This document shows, one piece after another, positions 25,637 through 33,782 of a stretch of DNA of 64,000 bases. A program made the position numbers and the translations under genes. The notes below the pieces were generated by a model that was not told where the DNA came from, searched no databases, and saw only the letters and a list, made by a program, of their open reading frames with translations. Location of the stretch: NCBI GenBank assembly GCA_964596985.1, contig CAZQWG010000003.1:1-64000 (forward strand), in the 5' to 3' direction. How positions within the stretch are numbered: position 1 is the first letter of the stretch; the number at the start of each line of letters is the position of its first letter. The stretch comes from GCA-020345945 sp964596985 (GTDB lineage Archaea > Thermoproteota > Bathyarchaeia > RBG-16-48-13 > GCA-020345945).

Positions 25637-26782
25637 TCACCCTCTCGCTCTCGTAACGGACCATACGTCGGTGACGTGCCAGAGGACTTCTCCATCCGTC
25701 GGAGGAGTGAGGGCTGCGCTGGGGAGAGCATATGAAACGCCGTTCTCAAGGTTGAAGATGGCGCTGTCCAATTCTACTCCTGGTGTCGTGGGTCGGAATC
25801 CGTGCGAGACAGCCTTGGACTGGATCTCAGGTCTCAGAAGGAACTCTAAGAACTCTCGTGCAGCCTGCTTCTGTTCCCCGCTCACCCATGGGGCGTCCAG
25901 AACACAGAATGGGTGGTCGCTCAGTAGCATTCCCTCATCGGGGTAAACGGCTACGAGGCTATCTCCCCACCTTGCCTGGGATTCGCCTTCCAGATTCTTC
26001 TCGATGACCAGATTCTCGTATACAACAAGTGCATTGAGGCTTTCCGGTCCTCCCTCGACAGCCTCATCAACGAGAAACCCGGTGCTGTGCCCATAGTAGA
26101 CCGCTGTGGACTCCAACTCGGTGAGCCACAGTCTTACGCTACTTGACAGTAGGTCCTCCACCGTCAGTTCCACTGGGTTCTTTCCAGCCGCGGCAGCGAT
26201 CTCCATGATCACCGCCATGAACCCCGAGTTTGAGAGTTGGGGGTCGGTGTGGGCGAACTTTAAGTCTACCCGATCCATCATCGACAGGGAATGCAGGGAG
26301 TGAAACCCGCGAATACCATGCTCAGCGACATAGCTCTTCCATGATGCGATGACGATGGGAGAGAAGACGAGAGACTCATACTCTTCAACAAGTATGCTCC
26401 CCTCATATTCATGTGACCACATCCAATTGGCCAAAGGCACCCATACAGAGGACGCGGGGCTCCATACAACGGGTTTGATCTCTCCTGTTATTATCTGGAT
26501 CATAGATTCTCTTGATCCGAGGGGTGAGACGTTCAACTCCAACTGCTTCTCAGGGTGCGTCTCTTTCCACCACTCAAGGAACAACGGTGCGACCTCCTCA
26601 ATCCACCCTCTCTTCTCTGATCCATAGACCATTGTGAGTCTTACATGCCCTCCTTCTGCGGCTCCTACATGGTAGCTGGAGAGCACCAGTGCTCCGAAAA
26701 GCAGTAGGCTGAGTGTGATTATGGATCTGACGAGTTTCCGTCTTCGGATCTCTCGAAGCCTTAATTGAGACGAATCTTCCAT
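25637..26782 (-). CDS. ABC importer substrate-binding protein
   Basis: A 381-residue exported type II periplasmic-binding-fold protein. After a basic N-terminus (RLREIRRRKLVRS) comes a hydrophobic signal or anchor segment ending near AAEGG at about residue 43. The block HTDPQLSNSGFMAVIMEIAAAAG is typical of the extracellular solute-binding family related to sulfate/iron/molybdate binders. ATG 26782 is chosen over an upstream ATG at 26872, because it places the charged signal at the N-terminus. The substrate is unknown; flanking PhoU-type genes make phosphate or a phosphorus compound worth considering. Confidence 0.8.
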   Translation of the reverse strand: MEDSSQLRLREIRRRKLVRSIITLSLLLFGALVLSSYHVGAAEGGHVRLTMVYGSEKRGWIEEVAPLFLEWWKETHPEKQLELNVSPLGSRESMIQIITGEIKPVVWSPASSVWVPLANWMWSHEYEGSILVEEYESLVFSPIVIASWKSYVAEHGIRGFHSLHSLSMMDRVDLKFAHTDPQLSNSGFMAVIMEIAAAAGKNPVELTVEDLLSSSVRLWLTELESTAVYYGHSTGFLVDEAVEGGPESLNALVVYENLVIEKNLEGESQARWGDSLVAVYPDEGMLLSDHPFCVLDAPWVSGEQKQAAREFLEFLLRPEIQSKAVSHGFRPTTPGVELDSAIFNLENGVSYALPSAALTPPTDGEVLWHVTDVWSVTRARG

Positions 26783-26843
26783 CGGCTCTGTCCACTCGTA
26801 GCACGCTTTAGTAAGAATTCTATGAATCTTCGAGGCAGCGCAA

Positions 26844-26896
26844 GAAAAGTATATCGACCCGCCTATTCGCAATACATATAATATTTAGCTCTAAAT
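26844..26896. promoter_or_regulatory. Divergent promoter region between importer and DUF47 gene
   Basis: A TATA-like ACATATAATATTT (26874-26886) lies about 45 bases before the DUF47 ATG, and a GATATACTTTTC element on the minus strand (26845-26856) fits the binding-protein gene. Between the TATA box and the DUF47 start is an inverted repeat ATTTAG-CT-CTAAAT (26883-26896) that could be an operator shared by both directions. Confidence 0.5.
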
Positions 26897-26930
26897 AGAG
26901 GACGGCGTTTCAAGATCTGAGGTGTACCCA

Positions 26931-27605
26931 ATGTCAGCGCAAGACAAGTTGTTGGGTTGGTTCGAAAGAAGACTCAAATCGAAGACTCTCGACAACGCTC
27001 ATAAACAGATAAGCAAGGCATTCGACACCGTCACCGAACTGAACACGGCGGTTGAGGCTGCATCTCGGGAGGATCAAGAAGAGACCGAAAGGGCGATCGA
27101 GAGGCTTTTCGCCCGGGAAAGAGAGGTCGACGATCTCCGTAGGGCTCTTTTCAGAGAGCTCGCAAAAGGAAACCTGAAGCAAACCGACAGAGAAGACATA
27201 ATGCATCTGGTGAAGAGGTTAGACGTCCTTGCGGACAACGTGAAGGATTCTGCGAGGAGTATCAGAGTCCTAGAGGAAGTGAAGCTCCCTAAGGAACTCT
27301 GGGACTCGTATGTGAAGATGACGAGAGACCTCCTCGAATGTGCCGATGCTCTTCGAGTGAGTATAGAAGCATTGGACAGGGATATCCAGAACGCCGAGAA
27401 AGCAGCCGAGCAGGTGGAGGTAGTCGAGGATAGACTGGACCAGGAATACGTCAGGGCGAGATCTCTATTCATAAAATACTCCCAGGATATCGACCCGGCT
27501 TCGCTCATGATCCTCAAGGATCTCGCGGATTTCATAGAGGCGGCAGCCGACACGTGCGCTGATACGGCAGACTACGTTAGACTACTCGCAGCGAAGAGTT
27601 CCTAG
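26931..27605 (+). CDS. DUF47/PhoU-like helical regulator
   Basis: A 224-residue all-helical protein of the DUF47 (PhoU-related) family, whose members usually sit beside phosphate transporters. The pattern of acidic metal-binding residues in ERAIERLFAREREVDDLRRAL and the C-terminal KDLADFIEAAADTCADTADYVRLL is characteristic. ATG 26931 is preferred over GTG 26922 because GAGGTG lies six bases upstream. It is divergent from the ABC importer operon. Confidence 0.85.
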   Translation: MSAQDKLLGWFERRLKSKTLDNAHKQISKAFDTVTELNTAVEAASREDQEETERAIERLFAREREVDDLRRALFRELAKGNLKQTDREDIMHLVKRLDVLADNVKDSARSIRVLEEVKLPKELWDSYVKMTRDLLECADALRVSIEALDRDIQNAEKAAEQVEVVEDRLDQEYVRARSLFIKYSQDIDPASLMILKDLADFIEAAADTCADTADYVRLLAAKSS

Positions 27606-27814
27606 GGATTATACCCCTTCGTGGACAGGTCATCAGCTCTCGGGCTATTTCCTTCGAGAAAAAGGTTCAGCCGTCTGAAAACTCTTTTAACTGACTCGGG
27701 ACAATATTCAGGGACACTTTTCCGCCAGTAGAACACCCTCTTGATGGGAATCCACGGGTGGACAAGAATCTCTTTACTGGTCATCGAAAAGACAGTTGAT
27801 ATGGGGAAAACGAT

Positions 27815-29674
27815 ATGGGTGGATATAATGGAAAATTCTTACGGATAGATCTCTCAAGAGAGAGGACTTCGATAGAGGAGAAGGATGAGTCCTTCTACAG
27901 GAGGTATCTTGGAGGATGGACTCTGATCGCCTACACCCTCTTGAAGGAGCTGAAACCGGGTATTGACCCTCTCAGCCCTGAAAACCTGCTAATCTTCGCG
28001 CCGGGGGTCCTAACGGGCGCACCGTTCGCGGGTAACGATAGGAACGCCGTCGGGGCCAAGTCGCCCCTTACGAACGGCTTCGCTTCAACCGAGGTTGGGG
28101 GTTATTGGGCTGCGGAACTCAAGCATGCCGGATTCGACGGAGTGATCGTAAAGGGGAAGGCGAATAGCCCTGTCTACCTGTGGGTCCACGACGGGGAGGC
28201 CGAGATTCGAGATGCCTCTCACCTTTGGGGTATGGACGTGAGTGACTCTCAAGCGAAGATCCAGGAAGAGGTGAGCGACAAGCGGGTCCGGGTAGCTCAG
28301 ATCGGAAGAGGCGGTGAGAAGCTGGTTAGATTCGCGTGTGTGATGAACGGTCTCAAGGACGCCGCAGGAAGAACCGGGATGGGCGCCGTAATGGGTTCCA
28401 AGAACCTGAAGGCAATAGCCGCACGCGGCAAGATGAAGACGGTGGTCGAGGACACCAAGAAACTGAGGGAACTCACATCTTGGTACGCAAAGGAAGGCGT
28501 GAAACTCTCGGAGGGTCTCAGCACGTACGGAACCGGCGGAGATCTCAGACCCGGGGCGGAAAGCGGTAACCTCCCAACCCGAAACTTCAGAGACGGTGAA
28601 TTCGAAGGGGCCTGGGACATATCCGCGGCCACCATGCTTGAGAAATACGGTATTGGAATGGAAGGCTGCTACGCGTGTCCGGTAAGGTGCAAGAAGGTTG
28701 TCAAGATAGAGAAGGAAAACCTCAAGGTAGACCCTGCGTACGGAGGACCCGAGTACGAAACGCTGGCTGCGTTGGGATCGAACTGCGGCGTCAGTGACGT
28801 GGAATACGTTGCCTTAGGAAACGAGCTGTGCAATAGGTTCTCCTTAGATACTATAGCTACTGGAATGTGTATCGCCTTCGCGATGGAGTGCTACGAACAC
28901 GGCATACTGACAAGGGACGAAACAGGAGGGCTCGATCTGACCTGGGGAAACGGTGAATCGATGGTGGAACTGGTCAAAATGATCGGGAACAGGGAAGGGC
29001 TGGGCGATCTCCTTGCTGAAGGAACCTTGCGTGCCTCAGAGAAGATGGGAAAGGGATCGGAGAAATACGTTGTCGCCGTGAAAGGACAGGAATTCCCAAT
29101 GCACGAACCCCGACTGAAACGCGCTCTAGGCGTTGGCTACGCAGTCTCGGCTACTGGTGCTGACCACGTGCACAACTTGCATGACACCTTCGCTGCAGGG
29201 ATGATAGAATCGTTCAAGGCTCTGGGGGTCCTCGCCCCGCTCGTCCTAGAGGACCTCGGCCCGGACAAGATCAGGTACCTGATCGTCCACAAGATTTCGC
29301 GTACCCTTCTGAACTCTATGGTTGTATGCTCGATGCCCCGTTGGTCCTACGAACAGTTAGCGGAGATTACACAGGCTGTCACCGGATGGAACTCTACAGT
29401 CTATGAGCTCATGAAAGTCGGTGAAAGAGGCATTAACCTGGCGAGGGTCTTCAATCTCCGTGAAGGAATGACCTACAAGGACGACCGGCTTCCGGATAGA
29501 ATGTTCCATCCACAGACATCCGGCGCCCTATCGAAGACCACCGTCGATCCCGACCAGATGAAGAGCGCGATCCATACCTACTATCGAATGATGGGTTGGG
29601 ACGAGGCAACAGGAGTACCGGCTGGAGGGAAGCTGGAAGAACTGGAGATAGCTTGGGCGGCAGATCAGCTCTAA
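27815..29674 (+). CDS. Tungsten-type aldehyde ferredoxin oxidoreductase, second copy
   Basis: A 619-residue AOR-family enzyme, complete and with the standard cluster motif CYACPVRC (C-x2-C-x3-C) near residues 286-293 and a later Cys in LLNSMVVCSMP as the fourth ligand. The N-terminus GGYNGKFLRIDLS and the GGYWAAELKHAGFDGVIVKGKA block are typical. Unlike the first AOR it has no ferredoxin partner beside it, so it may act as a homomeric enzyme. The substrate is unknown. It starts at ATG 27815 after a 200-base region with no clear gene. Confidence 0.93.
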   Translation: MGGYNGKFLRIDLSRERTSIEEKDESFYRRYLGGWTLIAYTLLKELKPGIDPLSPENLLIFAPGVLTGAPFAGNDRNAVGAKSPLTNGFASTEVGGYWAAELKHAGFDGVIVKGKANSPVYLWVHDGEAEIRDASHLWGMDVSDSQAKIQEEVSDKRVRVAQIGRGGEKLVRFACVMNGLKDAAGRTGMGAVMGSKNLKAIAARGKMKTVVEDTKKLRELTSWYAKEGVKLSEGLSTYGTGGDLRPGAESGNLPTRNFRDGEFEGAWDISAATMLEKYGIGMEGCYACPVRCKKVVKIEKENLKVDPAYGGPEYETLAALGSNCGVSDVEYVALGNELCNRFSLDTIATGMCIAFAMECYEHGILTRDETGGLDLTWGNGESMVELVKMIGNREGLGDLLAEGTLRASEKMGKGSEKYVVAVKGQEFPMHEPRLKRALGVGYAVSATGADHVHNLHDTFAAGMIESFKALGVLAPLVLEDLGPDKIRYLIVHKISRTLLNSMVVCSMPRWSYEQLAEITQAVTGWNSTVYELMKVGERGINLARVFNLREGMTYKDDRLPDRMFHPQTSGALSKTTVDPDQMKSAIHTYYRMMGWDEATGVPAGGKLEELEIAWAADQL

Positions 29675-29747
29675 CCTGCCGTCGGTTCCTCCCCTTTCTC
29701 ATCAAGATTACGGGGACGCGAGATTGTCTGCCTCGGGTGCCTTGTTC

Positions 29748-30197
29748 TCAGATCGGGATTCTGTATTGTTCTTTCAAGGTTTTCAAGGTAACCTCTGTCT
29801 GCGTCGAGGTTACACCCTTGATGTCTCCGATCTTGTCTATGATCTTCGCCAAGCTCTCGATATCTGTGGCACGTACCTTCAGCATCGCGTAGAACTCTCC
29901 TGTCATGTCAAAGACCTCGTAGACATCTTCCATCTCCACGATCTTCTTCAGGACCTCAGAGTACGAAGAAGGTTCTGCTTTAATCGAGACCATCGCGGTC
30001 AGCCCTCTTCCAAGCTTGCTCGGGGAAACCCTGGCATGGAATCCTTCGATGACCCCGCTCTCTCTGAGTTTCCTTACCCTTGTGTGGATGGTTCCCTCGC
30101 TGACCTTGAGTTCCCTCGCAAGCTCCGCAAAGGATGTCCTCGCGTCGTCCTGGAGGACCGCGAGAATAGTCCTGTCTAGGTCGTCTATCTTCGACAT
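29748..30197 (-). CDS. Lrp/AsnC-family transcription regulator
   Basis: A 149-residue regulator: N-terminal helix-turn-helix (LDRTILAVLQDDARTSFAELARELKVSEGTIHTRVRKL, so a typical Lrp winged helix) and a C-terminal RAM/ACT-like ligand-binding domain. ATG 30197 (MSKIDDLD) is preferred over an upstream start at 30224, as Lrp proteins usually begin right at this segment. A GAATATATTC palindrome at 30244-30253 could be both TATA element and binding site. It converges on the second AOR. Confidence 0.9.
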   Translation of the reverse strand: MSKIDDLDRTILAVLQDDARTSFAELARELKVSEGTIHTRVRKLRESGVIEGFHARVSPSKLGRGLTAMVSIKAEPSSYSEVLKKIVEMEDVYEVFDMTGEFYAMLKVRATDIESLAKIIDKIGDIKGVTSTQTEVTLKTLKEQYRIPI

Positions 30198-30360
30198 GAG
30201 GATTACCACTTTCCCGGTTGACATCGTATGAATCCCCAGCGTGGAATATATTCTTAATGCGGAATACTCGTCAACCTTGCCTTATCTTTGAGGAATCTGT
30301 AGATGGAGAATGTGTGTACGCGTGTTCTGATGCCCCTGAAGCCTTCTGGTCTCGTATCCG

Positions 30361-30392
30361 CGGATAGAGTAGACACGTGTTTACTCTATTCG
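30361..30392. repeat. Near-perfect 26-bp palindrome with flanking pairs
   Basis: ATAGAGTA-G-ACACGTGT-T-TACTCTAT (30364-30389) is palindromic except for one mismatched pair; outer bases CG/CG also pair. It lies 22 bases after the phosphoglycolate phosphatase stop codon and about 165 bases upstream of the Lrp gene, both on the minus strand. It could be a transcription terminator hairpin or a dimeric regulator operator. Confidence 0.75.
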
Positions 30393-30413
30393 GTCGACTA
30401 AAAGCCAGACCAG

Positions 30414-31109
30414 CTAGCCCACGTTCTCCCTTAGCGTCTGCCTGATCGCCTCGGCGCAGCCCGACCCCCAAGGTCTCTGCGTGACAAAGGTTGCAACCGC
30501 CTTGAGCCTAGGATCGGCGTTTCCGACGGCGTATCCTGCACCGGCAGCCTGTAGGAGTGCTACGTCGTTCTGTGAGTCTCCGACCGCCACGATCTCGTGA
30601 ACACATATGCCAAGCATCCCTGCCGTAACGTTGAGAGCCCTCCCTTTGTCAACGGCACGATCGGTTATGTGTGTGTAGGTACGTGTCTCTAGGAGGTGGA
30701 CTTCGAGCCCCTCTCTCTCGATTATGGGTTGAAACTTTCTTCCCCATGTTCCCCTGACCTCCACGTCGGTTTCCCTCAAGTGGGGGTTCACGCAGTTTAA
30801 ATCACCTGCATAGGACGTGAAGACTTTGTACGCCTTCAGAGCCTTCTTCTTGTCTCCAAGCGTCAGCTGGTTGTTTGTTCTCGGATTCCAAATGATCCCG
30901 CCGTTCTCGGAGATGAGTGGTCCGCTGGTCCCGATGACCTTCGATAGGATCTTCAGTTCAACCAGAGGTCGCCCGCTTGACAGGATCAGTGGTACTCCCT
31001 CTTCTTCTGCCTCCCTCGCGGCGGTCAGAGCCTCACGGCTCAGCCTTCCCCGCTCGTCGGTCATGGTCCCGTCAAAGTCGCAGGCGATAGCTTTCCACAT
31101 CTGAGACAC
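30414..31109 (-). CDS. Archaeal-type phosphoglycolate phosphatase (HAD family)
   Basis: A 231-residue HAD-superfamily hydrolase with CDFDGTMTDE (motif I, residues 9-18), SSGRPL (motif II), a central lysine (GKF/DKGRAL) and GDSQNDVALL (motif IV), plus a C2-type cap. This matches archaeal phosphoglycolate phosphatase/sucrose-phosphatase-like proteins. It starts at GTG 31109, with ATG 31100 as an alternative. It is the last gene of a three-gene operon with an AIR-synthase-like protein and a small coupled protein. Confidence 0.85.
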   Translation of the reverse strand: MSQMWKAIACDFDGTMTDERGRLSREALTAAREAEEEGVPLILSSGRPLVELKILSKVIGTSGPLISENGGIIWNPRTNNQLTLGDKKKALKAYKVFTSYAGDLNCVNPHLRETDVEVRGTWGRKFQPIIEREGLEVHLLETRTYTHITDRAVDKGRALNVTAGMLGICVHEIVAVGDSQNDVALLQAAGAGYAVGNADPRLKAVATFVTQRPWGSGCAEAIRQTLRENVG

Positions 31110-31130
31110 TTCCGAGACCGTTCATTCTTT

Positions 31131-31313
31131 CTATTCTTCTCGTTCAGATTCTTCCTCTTCTCTCTGAGGGATGCCGATATTCTGCCAAGTCTTCCCAGGT
31201 GTTCCTACGTCTTTCCAGATCCTAGCTAGGTCTTCGCCGATAGACCTCAGTTTTCTCTTGATTCTTCTCAAAGCCTCACCGATACTCTTTCCTGGAAACT
31301 CGGGTTCCTCCAT
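31131..31313 (-). CDS. Small charged protein coupled to the AIR-synthase-like gene
   Basis: A 60-residue protein, about half charged, with a basic helical middle (RRIKRKLRSIGEDLARIWK) and an acidic tail (REEEESEREE). The stop of the upstream gene and this ATG overlap as TAATG, a strong sign of real, coupled translation. I do not recognise it. It may be a regulatory or stabilising partner of the upstream enzyme. Confidence 0.6.
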   Translation of the reverse strand: MEEPEFPGKSIGEALRRIKRKLRSIGEDLARIWKDVGTPGKTWQNIGIPQREEEESEREE

Positions 31314-32329
31314 TATTTTGCACTTATGATTAGGGTGTATGGGTCGTCGATCTCTCGGGGGAACTCCATTTCTCTACCATCATATGTAATCAATCGTCTT
31401 CTACCCTCGGAGAAGACGCCGAGGATTGGGGCGTCGAGTCCCAGTCTAGACAGGGCTGCAACCGCTTTATCCATCTTATCGGGGGAGATTGCTGCCAGTA
31501 GGGTTCCAGTAGACGACATCGACAATACCTGCTTCCATGAAAGACGGAAACGGTCCCTCAGTATTTGCAGTTCAGGGGTAGTCGGTATATTGGCGAAGTC
31601 TATGCGGAATCCGACGCCCGAGGCGTCAGCCATCTCATTCAAGGCGGCGGTCAGCCCTCCCTCTGTCACGTCGTGCATCGCGGAGACTCCCTTGGTCTCG
31701 GCTAGCGCGAGGGCTTCCCGGACACACGTCTGCATCCGAATCTGACCTGTGAGGTCGCGTGCCCGTTCACGTCCATACATCTCTTCTGCCTGGGTTCTGT
31801 GTGTCAGAACAAAATTCGCGAGGATCTCGAGACCCAATGGTTTCGTGCAGATCAGGTAATCCCCGGGTCTGATTCCTTCCGGTGTGATCAGTCTGTCTAT
31901 CTGTACAATACCGTATGACGTACATGTGGCAACGAGGTTCGTGAGTCCCTTGTAGGTCCCTGTGTGCCCTGCAATAATCGTCATGTTGAGCTCCTCTACT
32001 GCTTTGCAGACCTGTTCCATGACCCTCTTGAAATCCTTCTGCTCGGTCCCTGGTGGACCGAGAAGATTGATTGTGCAGAATCTAGGCTGGACCCCGAACG
32101 CTGCAACGTCTGACGCGGAGTAGTTGACAAGAAGCCACCCAAACCATTCATCTGGGACCCCTGTGCAGGGATCTGTCGCAACCACCATGCACATGTCGTC
32201 CCCGATCTTATGTACCCCGCCGTCGAATCCAGGGGTCGGCGGAACGATAACCTCCGGTGTCCTTTTAATACAGCGGAGCAGGTCTCGAAGCTCATCAAAC
32301 ACGATCTTTCCCAAATCCGCTACCTCCAA
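31313..32329 (-). CDS. AIR synthase/HypE/ThiL-superfamily protein, copy 1
   Basis: A 338-residue ATP-dependent PurM-type fold protein: GDDMCMVVATDPCTG near residue 43, the NYSASDVAAFGVQPRF block near 69, and AMHDVTEGGLTAALNEMADASG near 215, which are the usual nucleotide- and metal-binding parts. It is related to HypE and thiamine-phosphate kinase, but it lacks the HypE C-terminal Cys and lies in no hydrogenase cluster. It starts at TTG 32329. A homolog of similar length lies at 33783-34796. Confidence 0.8.
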   Translation of the reverse strand: MEVADLGKIVFDELRDLLRCIKRTPEVIVPPTPGFDGGVHKIGDDMCMVVATDPCTGVPDEWFGWLLVNYSASDVAAFGVQPRFCTINLLGPPGTEQKDFKRVMEQVCKAVEELNMTIIAGHTGTYKGLTNLVATCTSYGIVQIDRLITPEGIRPGDYLICTKPLGLEILANFVLTHRTQAEEMYGRERARDLTGQIRMQTCVREALALAETKGVSAMHDVTEGGLTAALNEMADASGVGFRIDFANIPTTPELQILRDRFRLSWKQVLSMSSTGTLLAAISPDKMDKAVAALSRLGLDAPILGVFSEGRRRLITYDGREMEFPREIDDPYTLIISAK

Positions 32330-32478
32330 TACATCCGTGTGTGCTCGTCAACCTCTGAAGAACCCACATGTCCTCTACCATTCTCTTCCTAGTAAATATC
32401 TCCACCTTGATCCCAGGTTCCGCTTCATTTAACCCTTAAATCACGGTTGCCGACAAGGATGAAGAGACGTGCAATAGG

Positions 32479-33168
32479 TTGCGATCAAGATACCTCTATC
32501 TTCCCTTGACACTATTCTTCTTCCTTATACTCACTCTGATCTTAGGTGTCGTCTTCTCTCTTGCTTTCTTGGGCGCCGTCGGACGAGCCTTCCAGAGAGT
32601 CTTTGGGAGCTGGATCGCAGCCTTGACATTATTTCTAGCCTCTCTGCTCGGTAGCTCGGTAAACATCCCCCTGGGCAGCGTAAAGACTCGACGTTCCGTG
32701 GTTCGTTTGGGTATGGTCCGTGTCTTCGGGATAAGCTATCCGGCGCCTATAATCGATCAGAGGGAGGACAGAACCTACATCGCCATAAACCTTGGGGGGG
32801 CCGTCATCCCATCGATCATCTCCCTCTACCTCCTATACCGAATCCCTGGAATCAGGCTCCAATCCTCGATCGCAATCCTCGCTGTATCTATTCTCGTATG
32901 GTTGGTCGCGAGACCGGTTCCAGGCGTCGGCATCGTGACCCCTGCCCTGTACCCTCCCCTGGCCACGGCGTTGACAGCACTCCTTCTGGGCGGGAGCCAC
33001 GTGTATGCTGTTGCCTATGTGAGCGGCACTCTTGGCACGTTGATCGGTGCAGACCTATTGAATCTGAGAAAGATACCGCGAATAGGCGCGAGCGTTGTCA
33101 GTATCGGCGGGGCTGGAACCTTTGATGGGGTATTCTTGACCGGCATACTTGCCGTCCTCCTAGCGTAG
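32479..33168 (+). CDS. DUF1614 membrane protein
   Basis: A 229-residue integral membrane protein with about six or seven helices. LGSSVNIPLG (about residues 57-66), INLGGAVIP and the C-terminal IGGAGTFDGVFLTGILA match the archaeal/bacterial DUF1614 family, whose function is unknown. It starts at TTG 32479, divergent from the AIR-synthase-like operon. The downstream S-component gene follows 87 bases later. Confidence 0.8.
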   Translation: MRSRYLYLPLTLFFFLILTLILGVVFSLAFLGAVGRAFQRVFGSWIAALTLFLASLLGSSVNIPLGSVKTRRSVVRLGMVRVFGISYPAPIIDQREDRTYIAINLGGAVIPSIISLYLLYRIPGIRLQSSIAILAVSILVWLVARPVPGVGIVTPALYPPLATALTALLLGGSHVYAVAYVSGTLGTLIGADLLNLRKIPRIGASVVSIGGAGTFDGVFLTGILAVLLA

Positions 33169-33255
33169 AACAAATGACTGGATCAAGAAGGTTTGGCATG
33201 GTTCTTAGGAAGAATATATATCTCACCGCAATGATTCTCGAAAGGAAGTGTTGGA

Positions 33256-33777
33256 ATGATGCGCGAGGAGAATTCAGCCCGACCAAGTTTGACCACCCAG
33301 GTTGCGGTATCCGCGATAATGGCTGCCCTGGTGTGTCTCACCACGATGCTCATCCAGGTACCTAACCCCCCGACCCGGGGTTACATCAATGTAGGAGACG
33401 CGATGATCTTCGTAAGCTCTCTAACCTTCGGGCCCCTCATCGGCGGATTCGCGGGGGGCGTGGGTTCAGCCCTCGCAGACATGCTCTCAGGCTACGCATA
33501 CTTCGCGCCCTTCACGCTGGTCGTCAAGGGCCTCGAGGGAGCGATATCCGGGGAGCTCTCGAGGAGAATCGGGCGGTTCGGACCCGTAATCGGGGCTGTC
33601 GTGGGCGGTGCAGTAATGGTCCTCGGCTACTTCGTTACCGAATACTTCCTGTTCGGTCTGGGAGCCGCCTTGACCGAAATCCCCGGGAACCTGAGTCAAG
33701 TCATATTCGGTATGATCCTAGGGATCCCAATTTCACACATCATCAAGAGAAGGCTGCCGATCTCTCTCCAGACCTGA
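33256..33777 (+). CDS. ECF transporter S component
   Basis: A 173-residue membrane protein with six hydrophobic helices. The N-terminal AVSAIMAALVCLTTMLIQV and the central INVGDAMIFVSSLTFGPLIGGFAGGVGSALADML are typical of vitamin-type S components (riboflavin, pantothenate, thiamine-precursor groups). No ATPase or EcfT gene is adjacent, so it probably shares the module at the start of the window. A TATA-like AATATATAT lies about 40 bases upstream. The substrate is unknown. Confidence 0.85.
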   Translation: MMREENSARPSLTTQVAVSAIMAALVCLTTMLIQVPNPPTRGYINVGDAMIFVSSLTFGPLIGGFAGGVGSALADMLSGYAYFAPFTLVVKGLEGAISGELSRRIGRFGPVIGAVVGGAVMVLGYFVTEYFLFGLGAALTEIPGNLSQVIFGMILGIPISHIIKRRLPISLQT

Positions 33778-33782
33778 GCTCC

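Noticed and set aside
25630..25749. Upstream extension of the permease
   Set aside because: It would overlap the binding-protein gene by more than 100 bases and add a non-membrane leader; ATG 25629 is better.
27602..27784. Minus-strand frame of 60 codons between the DUF47 and AOR genes
   Set aside because: It has an ATG and ordinary composition, but no ribosome site, promoter or family likeness; it overlaps the DUF47 stop codon. Left undecided rather than annotated.
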